Source of the DNA: Cichorium intybus
Lineage: Eukaryota; Streptophyta; Magnoliopsida; Asterales; Asteraceae
Assembly: GCA_023525715.1 (NCBI GenBank)
Contig: CM042011.1
Span: 5,106,066 to 5,170,065 of the forward strand
Length of the DNA stretch: 64,000 bases
Direction: 5' to 3'
Shown here: in pieces, positions 10,399-20,528 of the stretch
How positions within the stretch are numbered: the first letter of the stretch is position 1
How the letters are laid out: every line of letters starts with the position of its first letter
Made by a program: the position numbers and the translations under genes
Notes under the pieces: model-generated
The model's database searches: none
What the model saw: the letters and a program-made list of their open reading frames with translations, nothing else
Told to the model about the DNA's origin: nothing

Positions 10399-11268
10399 TC
10401 TTTAACCATTAAGTCCTTATCGACATTCACCCCTAATCATTTTTCCAATGATTTCTCACGTATGTACAAAATCCATTAAGTATTCTCAGCCAGGTCATAT
10501 CCTGAATCTGACTCAGTATGCTCTAAGCATTAAGTCATCAAGACATGTTCATGACACTTCTGATCGATCCAAGAATCTTGTTGGATTCGATCTAGTCCTA
10601 TTCCAAACCCTTTTGGAATCTTGGGATTACTTATAATCCTTGTGTCACGACTTTTAATAACTATAACCTTTCGGAGACCTTTTCCATGCATCTTGAATCT
10701 TATCAAGATCATGCTTACCATGGCTAGGTCCATACTGATGACAACATCTATCTGATAGATGTCTATGGATTATGTGAGTATGCTGCACCTTCTTTGTATG
10801 CCAAATCATTACACCTTGCAATGATAGGAAACTATTTTCCTGAGCTATGCGTCTTGAGTCTCATCAAGATCATCTTGGCAGAGTTTTGATCTATCTCATA
10901 GACGTTTATAACCACCTGAGTATGCCGTATCTCTTATTAAGTCTTTCATAGCGATCCGTCTCTTATCACCAAGTCATTACACTTTGTAATGAAAAGAGAC
11001 ATTTCCTAGAAACATTATGTAACACACATATTGAGATAGATAACAGCAACACTCCCACTGGCTTCAACACGGTTATAGACTATTCACAAAATCCAGAGCT
11101 TATGGCACATTTTGAGAATCCAAACCTTTCTGACATCTTAATGGATATCTTTCAGCCCCTTCTCAAAATCCAATCCTTTGGCATATTTTGAGAATCTGAA
11201 TATCCTTTCTTGAGAGATGCCCGCAGGGAAATCCCGGGGCCATGTACCTCTATACTGGCATATTCTTT

Positions 11269-11321
11269 GTGAGTCCTCATTAGTGTGTCGGTGATCCACA
11301 CGCGCTCCACTAATGACTTAC
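11269..11321. repeat. Hairpin copy 5 (element A internal)
   Basis: CATTAGTG (11278-11285) with CACTAATG (11308-11315) and GTGAGT (11269-11274) with ACTTAC (11316-11321, one G-T pair on this strand). The loop keeps GTCGGTGA, CCACACGCGCTC. Confidence 0.6.
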
Positions 11322-12439
11322 ATTATGCAGTATCTTTTCAGATTTCATCTTCTATTGACAGTACTTCTCTCGGAGTCAATCACTTGACTCTGAGTATCGT
11401 CTCACTCAACCAGATGTTCTGAAGGTACGTTTCTGTCCATGTTGGTTTCTTTTGATGATTACTCCCACTGGTTTTAAGACCAGTTGTAAAATCAATCAAA
11501 TTGTCACATAGACTGTATCTCGTCCTAAAGTTCTCTTAATTGGCAGCAACCGGGCTCACCAATGCTTCCAAGTAGTCGGATTGAAAATCCGTACTGACTA
11601 TAGTGTTTTACCACTATTCGGTATGTCACCCGGATCATAACTACTTATGACGGTGATCAGTACTACTGGTCAAGAGAAGGTTATGTCAGTATTAAAACAG
11701 AAATCTGATTTCTGCTCTAAGCCTAGCGATGACTAAAGGTTATTTCACTTGGCTAATCCTGAACTCATTCAGGACTGTCCCAAACTCCCACTGTCTCCTT
11801 AGAATATGAGTTCTTTCTAAAAGAGCTCTTTCTTTTCCAGGTACAGCTGGATAGCTAGTGAAATGACATTTCTGATTAGGTTCAGGCCAGTCGTGAGGTT
11901 CGGACGAACACTACAAGACCCTGGACCTTTAATGTACAAGTGGGACAATCCCGGCTTTACATTTCAGACAGTGTCTGCAAACCTACTTAGTCGTAGATGT
12001 GGTTGGAATATGGTTAATATGGTCTGACTGGTTTAGTGTTTGATTTACGGGAAACTAATTGGCAATGTATCTCATACATTGAGGATCGAACTCTTTCGAC
12101 CAACGCTCCATCATCTTCCCTAAGACACATTATAACTATTAATGTTCTTGGAAGAGAATAAACTGTGAAACATTTTCCCCAGTTTATGCTGTCACTCAGG
12201 TTCTGTGGATCTCGTACTTCCTTTGAAGTCCTTGAACTGTTCAAGGATTCAATCCAATCGCTTATTCTGATAAGCGAGGTCATATTCGTCATACCGACTG
12301 ACAAATATCGTGAAGTACAAACAATTGTGTTCTATTCGGAGATTCGAGCAATACACATAAACTGATGTGTCTGTTGCTCCTAATCTCAATGTCTTTTACA
12401 TCTCTATGTAAACTTATGACTTTGTTAATTCTGTTCAAG

Positions 12440-12720
12440 ACTTGCAATCTTCAGTTGACTCTAAGTCAACTGATTCCAAAATCCTATCCTTTGGATCTTT
12501 GGGTGATTCATTTCTTGCTACATGTGTTTTATAAAGAACTTAATCATCATCTGACTTTAAGTCAGATGATTCCAAAGTCCTGTCCAACTGGATCTTTGGT
12601 TGATTCATTTCTTAACACATTAAGAACTCAATTCATCATGTGACTCTAAGTCAAATGATTCCAAAGTCCTGTCCAACTGGACCTTTGGTTGAATTGATTC
12701 TTATAATATTCACTTTAACA
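12440..12720. repeat. Three tandem units of about 90 bp, each with a palindrome
   Basis: Units share TGATTCCAAA, TCCTGTCCAACTGG and ATCTTTGG blocks. Each opens with an inverted repeat: CAGTTGACT/AGTCAACTG (12452-12472), ATCATCTGACTT/AAGTCAGATGAT (12546-12570), and a weaker version at 12635-12659. Arms change together between units 1 and 2. Confidence 0.75.
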
Positions 12721-13166
12721 ATCATAAGGAACACAATTCCTAAATCCAAACATTTTGGATGCATTCAATATTCAAGTTATTACTAATTATGCATTCAACA
12801 TAATCATACAACATTTCAAGGATATTTCAAACAACATGTGTTAAAATAAAATCGACAATTTTATTAAAACAAAATCCTTGAACAATGTATAATATGATAG
12901 ACAATGTCATACGCGTCTGAAAAACTAATAACAATATTTCAATATCTAACTAAACTTCAAAACTGCATGAGCTGGAAATCCAATCCAAATGTGCTCCTAT
13001 GCGCCAGAGTCCCGTACCTTACTGATTCCCTGCATGCAAACCAAAATGTGACTATCACATTATGCATCAAGGAATTATGGAACAGGAGTTTTGAGGTTTT
13101 TAGATATACCTGAGCTTTCAAGGTTTTTGACCTTGGAGCGTCTTCCAATCTTTCTGCGACTGTATC

Positions 13167-13913
13167 CTATTTTGTGGATTCCCAGCTTAAGACATATCCA
13201 GACGATCTGGATCGTTTCTTGATGTGTCTTTCCACTAGACTTAATCCAGAAGTAGCTGAACCATTGGAGCTATGCCTGTCCAAGAGTGACTCGTAAAAAG
13301 TCAACAGTGGACGCATTTCCATTAAGGACTTTTTCTGGTCTTCCTTTCTATACGTCTGAATGAACAGATCGTACTTACTAGTCAGTGAAGTGAGTAGAGT
13401 GTTAACACTCGACTCCTGACTCATGGAATAACCAAGTTTGTACAATTCTCCTATGTACGCTTCAATCTGAAGAACATGCGAATCGATGCTACTTCCTTCT
13501 TTTAACTTACACTCTGCAAGTCTTTTGAAGATCCTAGCTCGTTCCTCTTCAACCGGTTTTCGGAACCTTTCCTCAACCAATTGCATTAACTCATATGGCC
13601 CTAAGGATTCAAAATCCTTGCGGAATTTGGGGTCAATGGTCAACAACATGAGGTCACGAATTTCTTCGGATACATCAACTAAGAAGTTACCCTCATCATA
13701 AGAACTATTTATGATTACTTGTTCCTGTGGAACCGGGATCGGATACTCGGTGAGATGAAGCTTGCCCGCAATGCCGAGAGCCAGTCTCCAATTGCGAAGC
13801 CATTCCTTACAGTTAAGGCCAGTCAGCCTTTCCATATTTAGCAGGTGCTTTCTGATGCTCTCAGAAATGGGTGAAGGAGGAGAGGGAGGAGAATAGACAC
13901 TTGATTCAGACAT
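13167..13913 (-). CDS. Gag protein of element A (no zinc knuckle, no pol)
   Basis: A 248-residue open frame from an ATG at 13913, directly after a Pro/Ser-rich start (YSPPSPPSPISES). The body has the layout of plant copia gag (retrotransposon gag/UBN2 type): a W-rich segment KEWLRNWRLAL near 37-47, LTIDPKFRKDF (91-101), ERFRKPVEEERARIFKRL (113-130) and LLTSLTSKYD (168-177). It ends with a basic stretch (KKRSRSS) before the stop and lacks the CCHC knuckle and protease. It differs strongly from the gag of B although the leaders match, suggesting a chimeric origin. It may make capsid protein for particles filled with help from another element. Confidence 0.8.
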   Translation of the reverse strand: MSESSVYSPPSPPSPISESIRKHLLNMERLTGLNCKEWLRNWRLALGIAGKLHLTEYPIPVPQEQVIINSSYDEGNFLVDVSEEIRDLMLLTIDPKFRKDFESLGPYELMQLVEERFRKPVEEERARIFKRLAECKLKEGSSIDSHVLQIEAYIGELYKLGYSMSQESSVNTLLTSLTSKYDLFIQTYRKEDQKKSLMEMRPLLTFYESLLDRHSSNGSATSGLSLVERHIKKRSRSSGYVLSWESTK

Positions 13914-14229
13914 CTACAACAAACAGAATTTATTAGTTTAATATTTCCTTTTAAATAATTACCCAATATATTATTTATTAATGCTAGGACCCAAAATGCC
14001 CCAACTATGGTGTGAAGAGGGATGTCGTAATCACAACATAATGGTCATTAAGGTAGATAATACACTTATCAATTTCATCTTATGAAATTCCTAGATCTGT
14101 TGAGACACATTGAACGGTTCAATGGCATGTTTAGTCTCGGATGTGCCCCACTGTTTGTGACTGGGATGCCGAGGATCACAAACCGGGTGTGAATAACCAT
14201 GCAAATTTGCTTGGTACTCTCGAAGTCAA

Positions 14230-14285
14230 TTGTCATCTCTAATTAACGTGCCGGTTAACCACACACGCTCCGTTAATAATGACAA
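14230..14285. repeat. Leader hairpin copy 3 (element A)
   Basis: TTGTCAT (14230-14236) with ATGACAA (14279-14285) and ATTAACG (14242-14248) with CGTTAAT (14271-14277), equivalent to copy 1 of element B. Confidence 0.75.
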
Positions 14286-14297
14286 AATTGAGAAACC

Positions 14298-14375
14298 CAT
14301 TGCAACTCTTTGCGGACCCCTGTTGGCGTGCCGGTAAACCACACATGATCCACCAACGTTCCACAAAGTGCAATG
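14298..14375. repeat. Leader hairpin copy 4 (element A)
   Basis: Equivalent to copy 2 of element B. CATTGC/GCAATG and GTTGG/CCAAC are kept; the middle stem has one C-A mismatch on this strand, which would be a G-U pair in the sense RNA. Confidence 0.7.
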
Positions 14376-15135
14376 TGCAATTCCATGGATTAGCACCAAT
14401 TCACATTTTTAACCTAAAGTAACTAGATTGGGATTTGTTTGAGGTTCTAGTACTTTCAGTTATAGCATTATACTTTTAAGAGGCTTAGCGGTTCTATCAA
14501 ACCCGTTCGGCTAACGACACTCGGCTGACCAGGAGAGCGGTGGGTAAGAGTGGATACCCATTAGACTAACATTTTATAGTCAGTCGCCTTATACCCTCTT
14601 TATAGGACAGTTTTGTGAATGAAGCCTACTTGCGGTAAGACTAACCAATTTTCTTATATATAAATAATTAACTTTTAATCATAAATATATAAGATATATT
14701 TTAATCTTATTAAAATATTTTAGAATTAATTATTTCTTAATTTTCGCAAATTTTAAGGAATTTTTTGAAAATTTAATTAATTCTTTAAGCTGATTTAATT
14801 GATCTTTTAATTAAACAATTTAATTAAACTAATTAAATCTATTAAGGGAATCACAAAAATTAATCAAATTAATTTCCTAACCCTTATCCCTAGATCACGA
14901 AATCAGCATGCAAAGATAAGGGGATCCAGTTATTTAATTATCCAATAATTACCATAAATAACACCCTACTTATAAAAGGCAAGCAAATCAAGGGGATCCA
15001 AGGGGTGGCGGCTAGGGTTAGGAAACCCTAGCCTAAATTTCGACCAAAGCCTCATCCAAGAGGTATTTTTCGCACAAAACCTCAAGGCAAACATAGAATA
15101 AGCAGTTTATATCAAACACAAGAAAAACAACCTAT

Positions 15136-15147
15136 GCTCTGATACCA
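15136..15147 (-). promoter_or_regulatory. Primer binding site, initiator-Met tRNA (element A)
   Basis: TGGTATCAGAGC on the minus strand, one base after the 5' LTR end, as in element B. Confidence 0.93.
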
Positions 15148-15148
15148 C

Positions 15149-15916
15149 TGAAGGGTTTTCTAGCAAACAATGAACACAAAAAACTCTTATGGTTCACATG
15201 CAACCCTAGAAAGATCTATGTTTTCTTCTATGAATATAATAAACTAAAACCTAAAGGCCAACAATTAATTCTAAAGTTTAAATCAGAAGAACCAACCTTT
15301 AAATATTGTTCTTGAAGCTAGCAGCAAAAATATCCTGCCTCAGATGCAAGTCATACCCACAGCAATGGAGAAGACAGTCCAGCAGAGTAATCTTGGTGAT
15401 AAAATGGCGTGAATAATGGGGAGCCAGAGGGTTCCTTTTATAGCCTCATAGGGTTACACCTGAAACCCTAAGGAGCCTCCAAGTGGGCAAGCCTGTTGAC
15501 CACTTGGACCAGATCCCTAAACCCTAATTAGGGTTTTCGCCAACCCTAGAGAAGCCTCCAAGGGTGGCGCCACTTTTGGCCCCTGGACTTCTCTTTGCCA
15601 GTTATTCAACTATTGAATAAATACAAACCAGTCCTCACACTTTTAATTAATTAATTTAATCACTAAATTAAATCCAATTAATTCTAGATTAAATCTCAAT
15701 TAATTATTATAGTTTCTAATTAATATATTAACACTTAAATATATTAATAAACCATTTAATTAATTCTATTGATTTATTACACAATTAATAAATCAACCTT
15801 TTACTCTACTGAACTCTATCCTGACCTCCAGCTATGAGGGCAACCCAAATGGACTTTGCTTCAATTAACAAGATAAATATAAATATAAAGTCATGGCTTA
15901 GACACCTAATCCAACA
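15149..15916 (-). repeat. Element A 5' LTR (768 bp)
   Basis: Complete LTR, TGAAGGG...TCCAACA, with a minus-strand TATA box at 15435-15442. It pairs with 847-1564 plus 9228-9277. Confidence 0.95.
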
Positions 15917-15921
15917 GTTAC
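15917..15921. repeat. Target site duplication of element A, right copy (GTTAC)
   Basis: Repeat of 842-846. It falls within the Asn-coding end of a MULE Gly-Ser-Asn stretch. Confidence 0.93.
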
Positions 15922-18201
15922 TTCCATTCATCCCTTTAATTCTATACTTGTACGATTTCATGTATGTCATGCTTGTAAAATTTTTGTCCACATAATATTC
16001 CACATCCCTATTAAAGTAACAAATACAAGTTATAGAATGGACACACCCATATCCATTAAGTTGCCAAATTCTGTAAGAACATGTTTTCCTTTCAAGATCA
16101 ACCTCAAATGCATCAGATATACCTCTAACCTCAAACTGGTTTAAACCACTACGTAAAACATGCCAATGCCTCTGATGATTACCCTATGCATGTCCCTTAA
16201 GCTTCAAGTTATATAGTTTATCCATCATGTACAACCTTATCTTCTCCGGCATTGTGATTATTGGCTTCTTCCTAGCTTCCACGAGTATAGCATTGAAGCT
16301 CTCAGAGATCTCATTCTCAATAAAATGACAACATCTACCTGGTTGGAAATATGCTTTACACCAAGACTTTGGGTCTCCATCCATAAGGTACTTATGGGCA
16401 TTTGGGTTCAACTAATGAAGCTCTTTCAAGATAGCATTAAAGGCTTGTTTAGTAGAAGATTTGGCAGCTCTCCAAAACAATCTTTCATAGTGTGCTCCAT
16501 TATATCTCTTCTTCAGGTTTGCACAAATATGCCTAGCACATTGTCTGTGCTCTGCATATGGCAACATCTCTTTAACTGCCTCAATTAAACCCTGATAAGA
16601 TATAATATTAGAAAGTATATATAACATTACAAAGAAAAGATGACATTGAAGTAAAATGAGTACCTTGTGTTGATCTGAAATTAAGGCAAGGTTATATCCT
16701 AAACGTAAATCAAGATCATCAATTAGATTCTCTAGAAACCATTTCCAATTTTCTTTGTTCTCTACATTTACATCAGCCCATGCAATAGGGAACAACTTGT
16801 TATTAGCATCCCTGCCCATAACACTTAACAATTCTCCTTTACAAATACCCTTTAAAAAACAAGCATCAAGACCAATCACTCTTCTACAACCTTCTATCCA
16901 CCCCTTCTTCAGTCCATCAAAACACACATAGAACTTACTGAAGTAGTTCTTTCCATCTGGCATGCAGTTCACATTAATCTTCACATTAGACCCCAGATTT
17001 GATCTTCTTATCTCCTCACCATATAACCATAGCTTCGCATAGTGTTTAACAAGATTTCCTTCTATAAGTTGCAGTGCATAAGTTTTGGCTCTTCTGCATT
17101 GTCCAAGACTAACATGAATACCAAATTTCTTCATAACTTCAAGTCTCAATTTTCTTACACTCATCTTCTGCCTATGTATAATCTTCTTGGTATAGTGACT
17201 CCCTATCCATGCATATGTTACTGGTGACCCAACTTAAAATTTCTTGCACAATTGTGGTCCGCCTTCAAAGACTTTATATGGAAAGTTTCCTCTTCACTCA
17301 TCCAAGAGGCCCATAACCTGAATGTGCATTCACCCTTACAACACCTGACCAACAGCCTATTGGTATCATTTTTTTCAAACCATAATTGGTACCCATTGGC
17401 CACAACATAGTTGCACAACATGGTTTTTTAGTTGGGCAGGGTTCTTAAATCTTATACCATGTATGGGTTTTTGCTTTTTCCAGTGTAAAGATTCATTAAA
17501 AATGGCATGCTCTTGGATTGTTACTTCAATTTCCCCCTCATCATCTTCACCATTATTGTTGTCCTCCTTATCGTGAGTACATAGTTTACTAAGGAACACA
17601 TCACTTGATGTTCTGTTCATACTGATTGGTTCGTCTGTATAATCGAAGGCAACATCCCTAAGATTGGTTGTGTCATCTTCATTTTCCCCACCCATAATAC
17701 ATGAATCATGTTCTTCAATTTCTTTCTCATAATCACACCAATCATCTAATTCATCACTAATATGATCTACATACATCGATATTTTCCCATTAGTACCGTA
17801 ATCATCAAAAATAAAAGCTGCGTAATCAATATCATTTGAAATAGGTCAAAGACCTTTATGAAGGGGTTGGTCGGGCTCACAATAATAAAGTTTCTTACAA
17901 TCTTCATGCATGAATTTTTCCAAGAAAGTAACACATTCGGAATAGGTCATATTAGAAAAATCATGTTTTGTAAAAGTGAATGTTCTACCATCGTAAGAGA
18001 AAGGACATTGTACAAAAACTCTTGATAGTTGAGCTCCACAATCGCGTATAACCCCTGCGGCTTAGGGTTGGAAGTTAACATGTATTCAGCTTCTGCTCCT
18101 TCCGGTTGATCGCGAATGTATTCCAAAACCCTAGTTTTTCCTTCGATGGTTTTATGTTCGTTCCACTGATGAAAAGGGGTTAACAATTTCCTTCGTTCCA
18201 C
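15917..18201 (-). pseudogene. Mutator-like (MULE) transposase pseudogene, main part
   Basis: Minus-strand relic in several frames. In order: an N-terminal PB1-like segment (18201-17850; RVLEYIRDQPEGAEAEY, then KHDFSNMTYSECVTFLEKFM after a frameshift); an acidic linker (17776-17500); the MULE DNA-binding domain (17470-17220, another frameshift near 17400) with CxxxCxF and a HNC motif; the transposase core (17164-16184) with GLDACFLKG, ISDQHK and HRQCARHICANLKK; and a SWIM zinc finger (16130-16000; CSYRIWQLNGYGCVHSI). A GT-AG intron in frame lies at 16663-16592. A TAG near 16411 and other breaks disable it. The gene continues at 846-572. Terminal inverted repeats were not found. Confidence 0.88.
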
Positions 18202-19540
18202 TTATTATATACACCTAAATTACGTGACATTTCGAGATTAATATGATTAAAAACCAGTTCCATGTCATCAACCGGCTAAACCAGGGAAAATTGTAATTTT
18301 TGGTGTAATTGATACATTATTATAAAGTTTAATGGCTTATTGTACAAAATAAATACTTTAAAGACTAAATCGGGTAAATTTCAAAGTTGAATGTGCTACA
18401 GTAACAATAACCCTAAGAAATACGACTAATTACCATGATCTTCAACGAAAATGATAATGTCGCTAAAAAAAATTTAGTTTTTGCTTAGATATCTTATCTA
18501 TGATCCTACGGTTCGGAATAGACTTTGACAATAAACTAATGAAATTTAATTGAAAATCGACCATATTTAATAAAGATGATACATCTATGCATTTTATCCT
18601 ACTTCCTACTCTAGAAAGTAAAGCAATGGAAAAACTAGTTACCCAAAATTGTTGGTTTACGCGAAACAAATAGAAAATGTGTGTTGTTTTTCTTGTTTCA
18701 ATTTTTTTGTTTATTGTACTTGTTATGTAAACTAGTTTTTGGCTATTTTAATTTAATATAATCCTGACGTTCGACAAAAATATATTGTTTTAGATGTAGA
18801 TTATTTAAACCTAATAATTATAAAATATATTAGCAAATGCAGGATTTAATTATTGGAACCAACTTTTGAGGGTTGATAACATGAAAATAATATTCGACAT
18901 CTTATAGACAAGTCATATACATCAGGATTTAATGATCGGAGTCTTTTTAACGATGTTAGTGAATAGTGAGTCAATGGACAATTTAACAAGTCATGTACAT
19001 CAGGCGTTTACACAAGTTTGTAGGATTGAAAACTATAAAACACTAGTCATAAAAGGTCTCCCTTGGAAAAGCTCTTTCTCACAATTTTAGCTCTTAAACG
19101 ACTTCGTCAAAATCCCAAATACCATTCACTTGAAAAAATCATTTGAATAATAATTGGAATGAAAATGAGAATCCTCCCACTATTACTATATTTCAATTTT
19201 GACCACTTGATCGGTTAAACTGGTTCTCAGCTGACTTGTCAGTCTTGATAATCTGACGCTGACATGACATGTTGATGTGGCACCAATGTGTCAAAATTGA
19301 AAACATGGTAACTTAATTGGAAAATTAAAAACTTAGTGACTTAACTGAAAAAAACAATAACATGGTATCAAAACCGAAATTTTCTAAAAACTTAATGTTT
19401 TTTTTTTAAATAACAAATAAATAATTATAAACATTTTAAAATATTTAATTGATGAGAAATAGAAAAATAAATAAAATAACAATAATTATTTGTTTTGTCG
19501 AAATGGTGAGATATAAGTTATAATTTGAATATTTATAATA
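18202..19540. other. Intergenic, no gene seen
   Basis: AT-rich. The open frame at 18463-18669 (minus) shows no family features. The 5' terminal repeat of the MULE should lie here but I could not match it to the left flank. The stretch 19190-19390 resembles short noncoding repeats common in plants. Confidence 0.4.
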
Positions 19541-20045
19541 ATCAAATGTAACGGTTTATTTTGGATTATATTAGTAATAATTGTTACGATTTTTTTTCTT
19601 TCTAACGAACCCAAACCTATGTGTGACGGTTTGATTCTTGTTTTTTTAATCCATTATCGGTTTCAGTTATTTTGATTCCTTATCCAAACTTATCTTAAGT
19701 GAGCAAAATATCGTTAGAACCGAACCAAATCGGAACCGATTATATATAACTGTTTGGTCATCGGTTTCTTGAAAAACATAATTTTTAATTATTTTGTCAA
19801 TACTATTAAGTTAGTGATTATTTTCTAGCTTCTAAAAGTAAATGCAACAATTTAGTTTCAATTATTTTAGTAATAAATGTAACAGTTTATTTTTCGTTTC
19901 AATGGAAACGAAACTAATTATATGTGACGGTTTGGTTCTTGGTTTTTTAAAAATCCATTATCGATTTTGGTTATTTGGTTCCTTAACCAAGCTCATCTTA
20001 AGTGAGCAAAAAAACATTGGAACCGAACCAATTTTGTCTGCCATC
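19541..20045. repeat. Diverged direct repeat, two copies of about 115 bp
   Basis: 19621-19738 and 19923-20036 share GTGACGGTTTG, ATCCATTATCG, TCTTAAGTGAGCAAAA and GGAACCGAACCAA, some 300 bp apart. Smaller shared words precede each copy. It looks like a local duplication of AACCGAA-rich repeat DNA. Confidence 0.65.
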
Positions 20046-20300
20046 AACCACCACTGCAATTGAAATCAAAACCTGGAACTGAAATTTGAAGCTGTGGAAT
20101 TGAAATCAAAACTTGAAACTAAAATCAAAGCATGAAACTAATAACCAAATTCTAACATTAAATCAAAACCAAATCCTTATACTCAAAACCTAACTTGCAA
20201 CTCAAATCCTAACCTCAAATCAAAACTTAAAACTGAAATTAAAACCTAAAACCTAAGTGCAAACCAAAACCTGAAATACAAATGCATAACAAATCATGAA
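20046..20300. repeat. Degenerate tandem repeat (GAAATCAAAACCTGAAACT-like)
   Basis: About a dozen imperfect units of 18-22 bp on an AAATCAAAACYTRRAACTG theme. No coding potential. Confidence 0.6.
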
Positions 20301-20491
20301 ACCATCATTGCAACCTCATGAGTCATGGCCATCGACTTCATCGTCTCCTTCCAGATCCCAAAATCGAAAGTTCCACAAAGTTGATTCCCCCAAAATCAGT
20401 GGAAGTGATAAGTGTGAAGGGATAGGAAGTGGGTGGTGGCTCAAAATCTAGATTTAGACGGAGGTTGGCTTGATTACCCTGTCGACTTTGC

Positions 20492-20528
<37 letters not shown>

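Larger units (their letters stand above)
9291..13166 (-). other. Degenerate internal region of element A (pol lost)
   Basis: 3.9 kb with no open frame of note. Near the LTR it matches the 3' untranslated region of B. Beyond that, scattered words match the B pol gene in the same order and strand, for example ACTTTCCATGG at 10284 and CTCCCACTG near 11786 followed by ATATGAGTTC. The region therefore appears to descend from pol but is heavily rearranged. It also holds two more copies of the leader hairpin (10338-10398, 11269-11321) and a three-unit repeat (12440-12720). Confidence 0.7.
13914..15135 (-). other. 5' leader of element A
   Basis: Equivalent to 7173-8441 of B. Nearly the same order of conserved blocks: the stem pair GTTTGTGA/TCACAAAC at 14153-14183, hairpins at 14230-14285 and 14298-14375, and the GGAGAGCGGTGGGTAAGAGT block near 14532. 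The part next to the primer site is AT-rich. Confidence 0.8.
847..15916 (-). mobile_element. Copia LTR retrotransposon A, gag-only, carrying element B
   Basis: Two 768-bp LTRs in direct orientation bound the element: 847-1564 plus 9228-9277 (split by element B), and 15149-15916. It reads on the minus strand: the initiator-Met primer site lies beside the right LTR (15136-15147) and the purine tract beside the split left LTR (9278-9290). Without B it is about 7.4 kb. The internal part holds a leader, a 248-codon gag and some 3.9 kb with no open pol. The LTRs differ at about 11 of 768 positions by eye, so insertion was recent but probably before B. I infer a non-autonomous element needing enzymes in trans. 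Confidence 0.92.
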
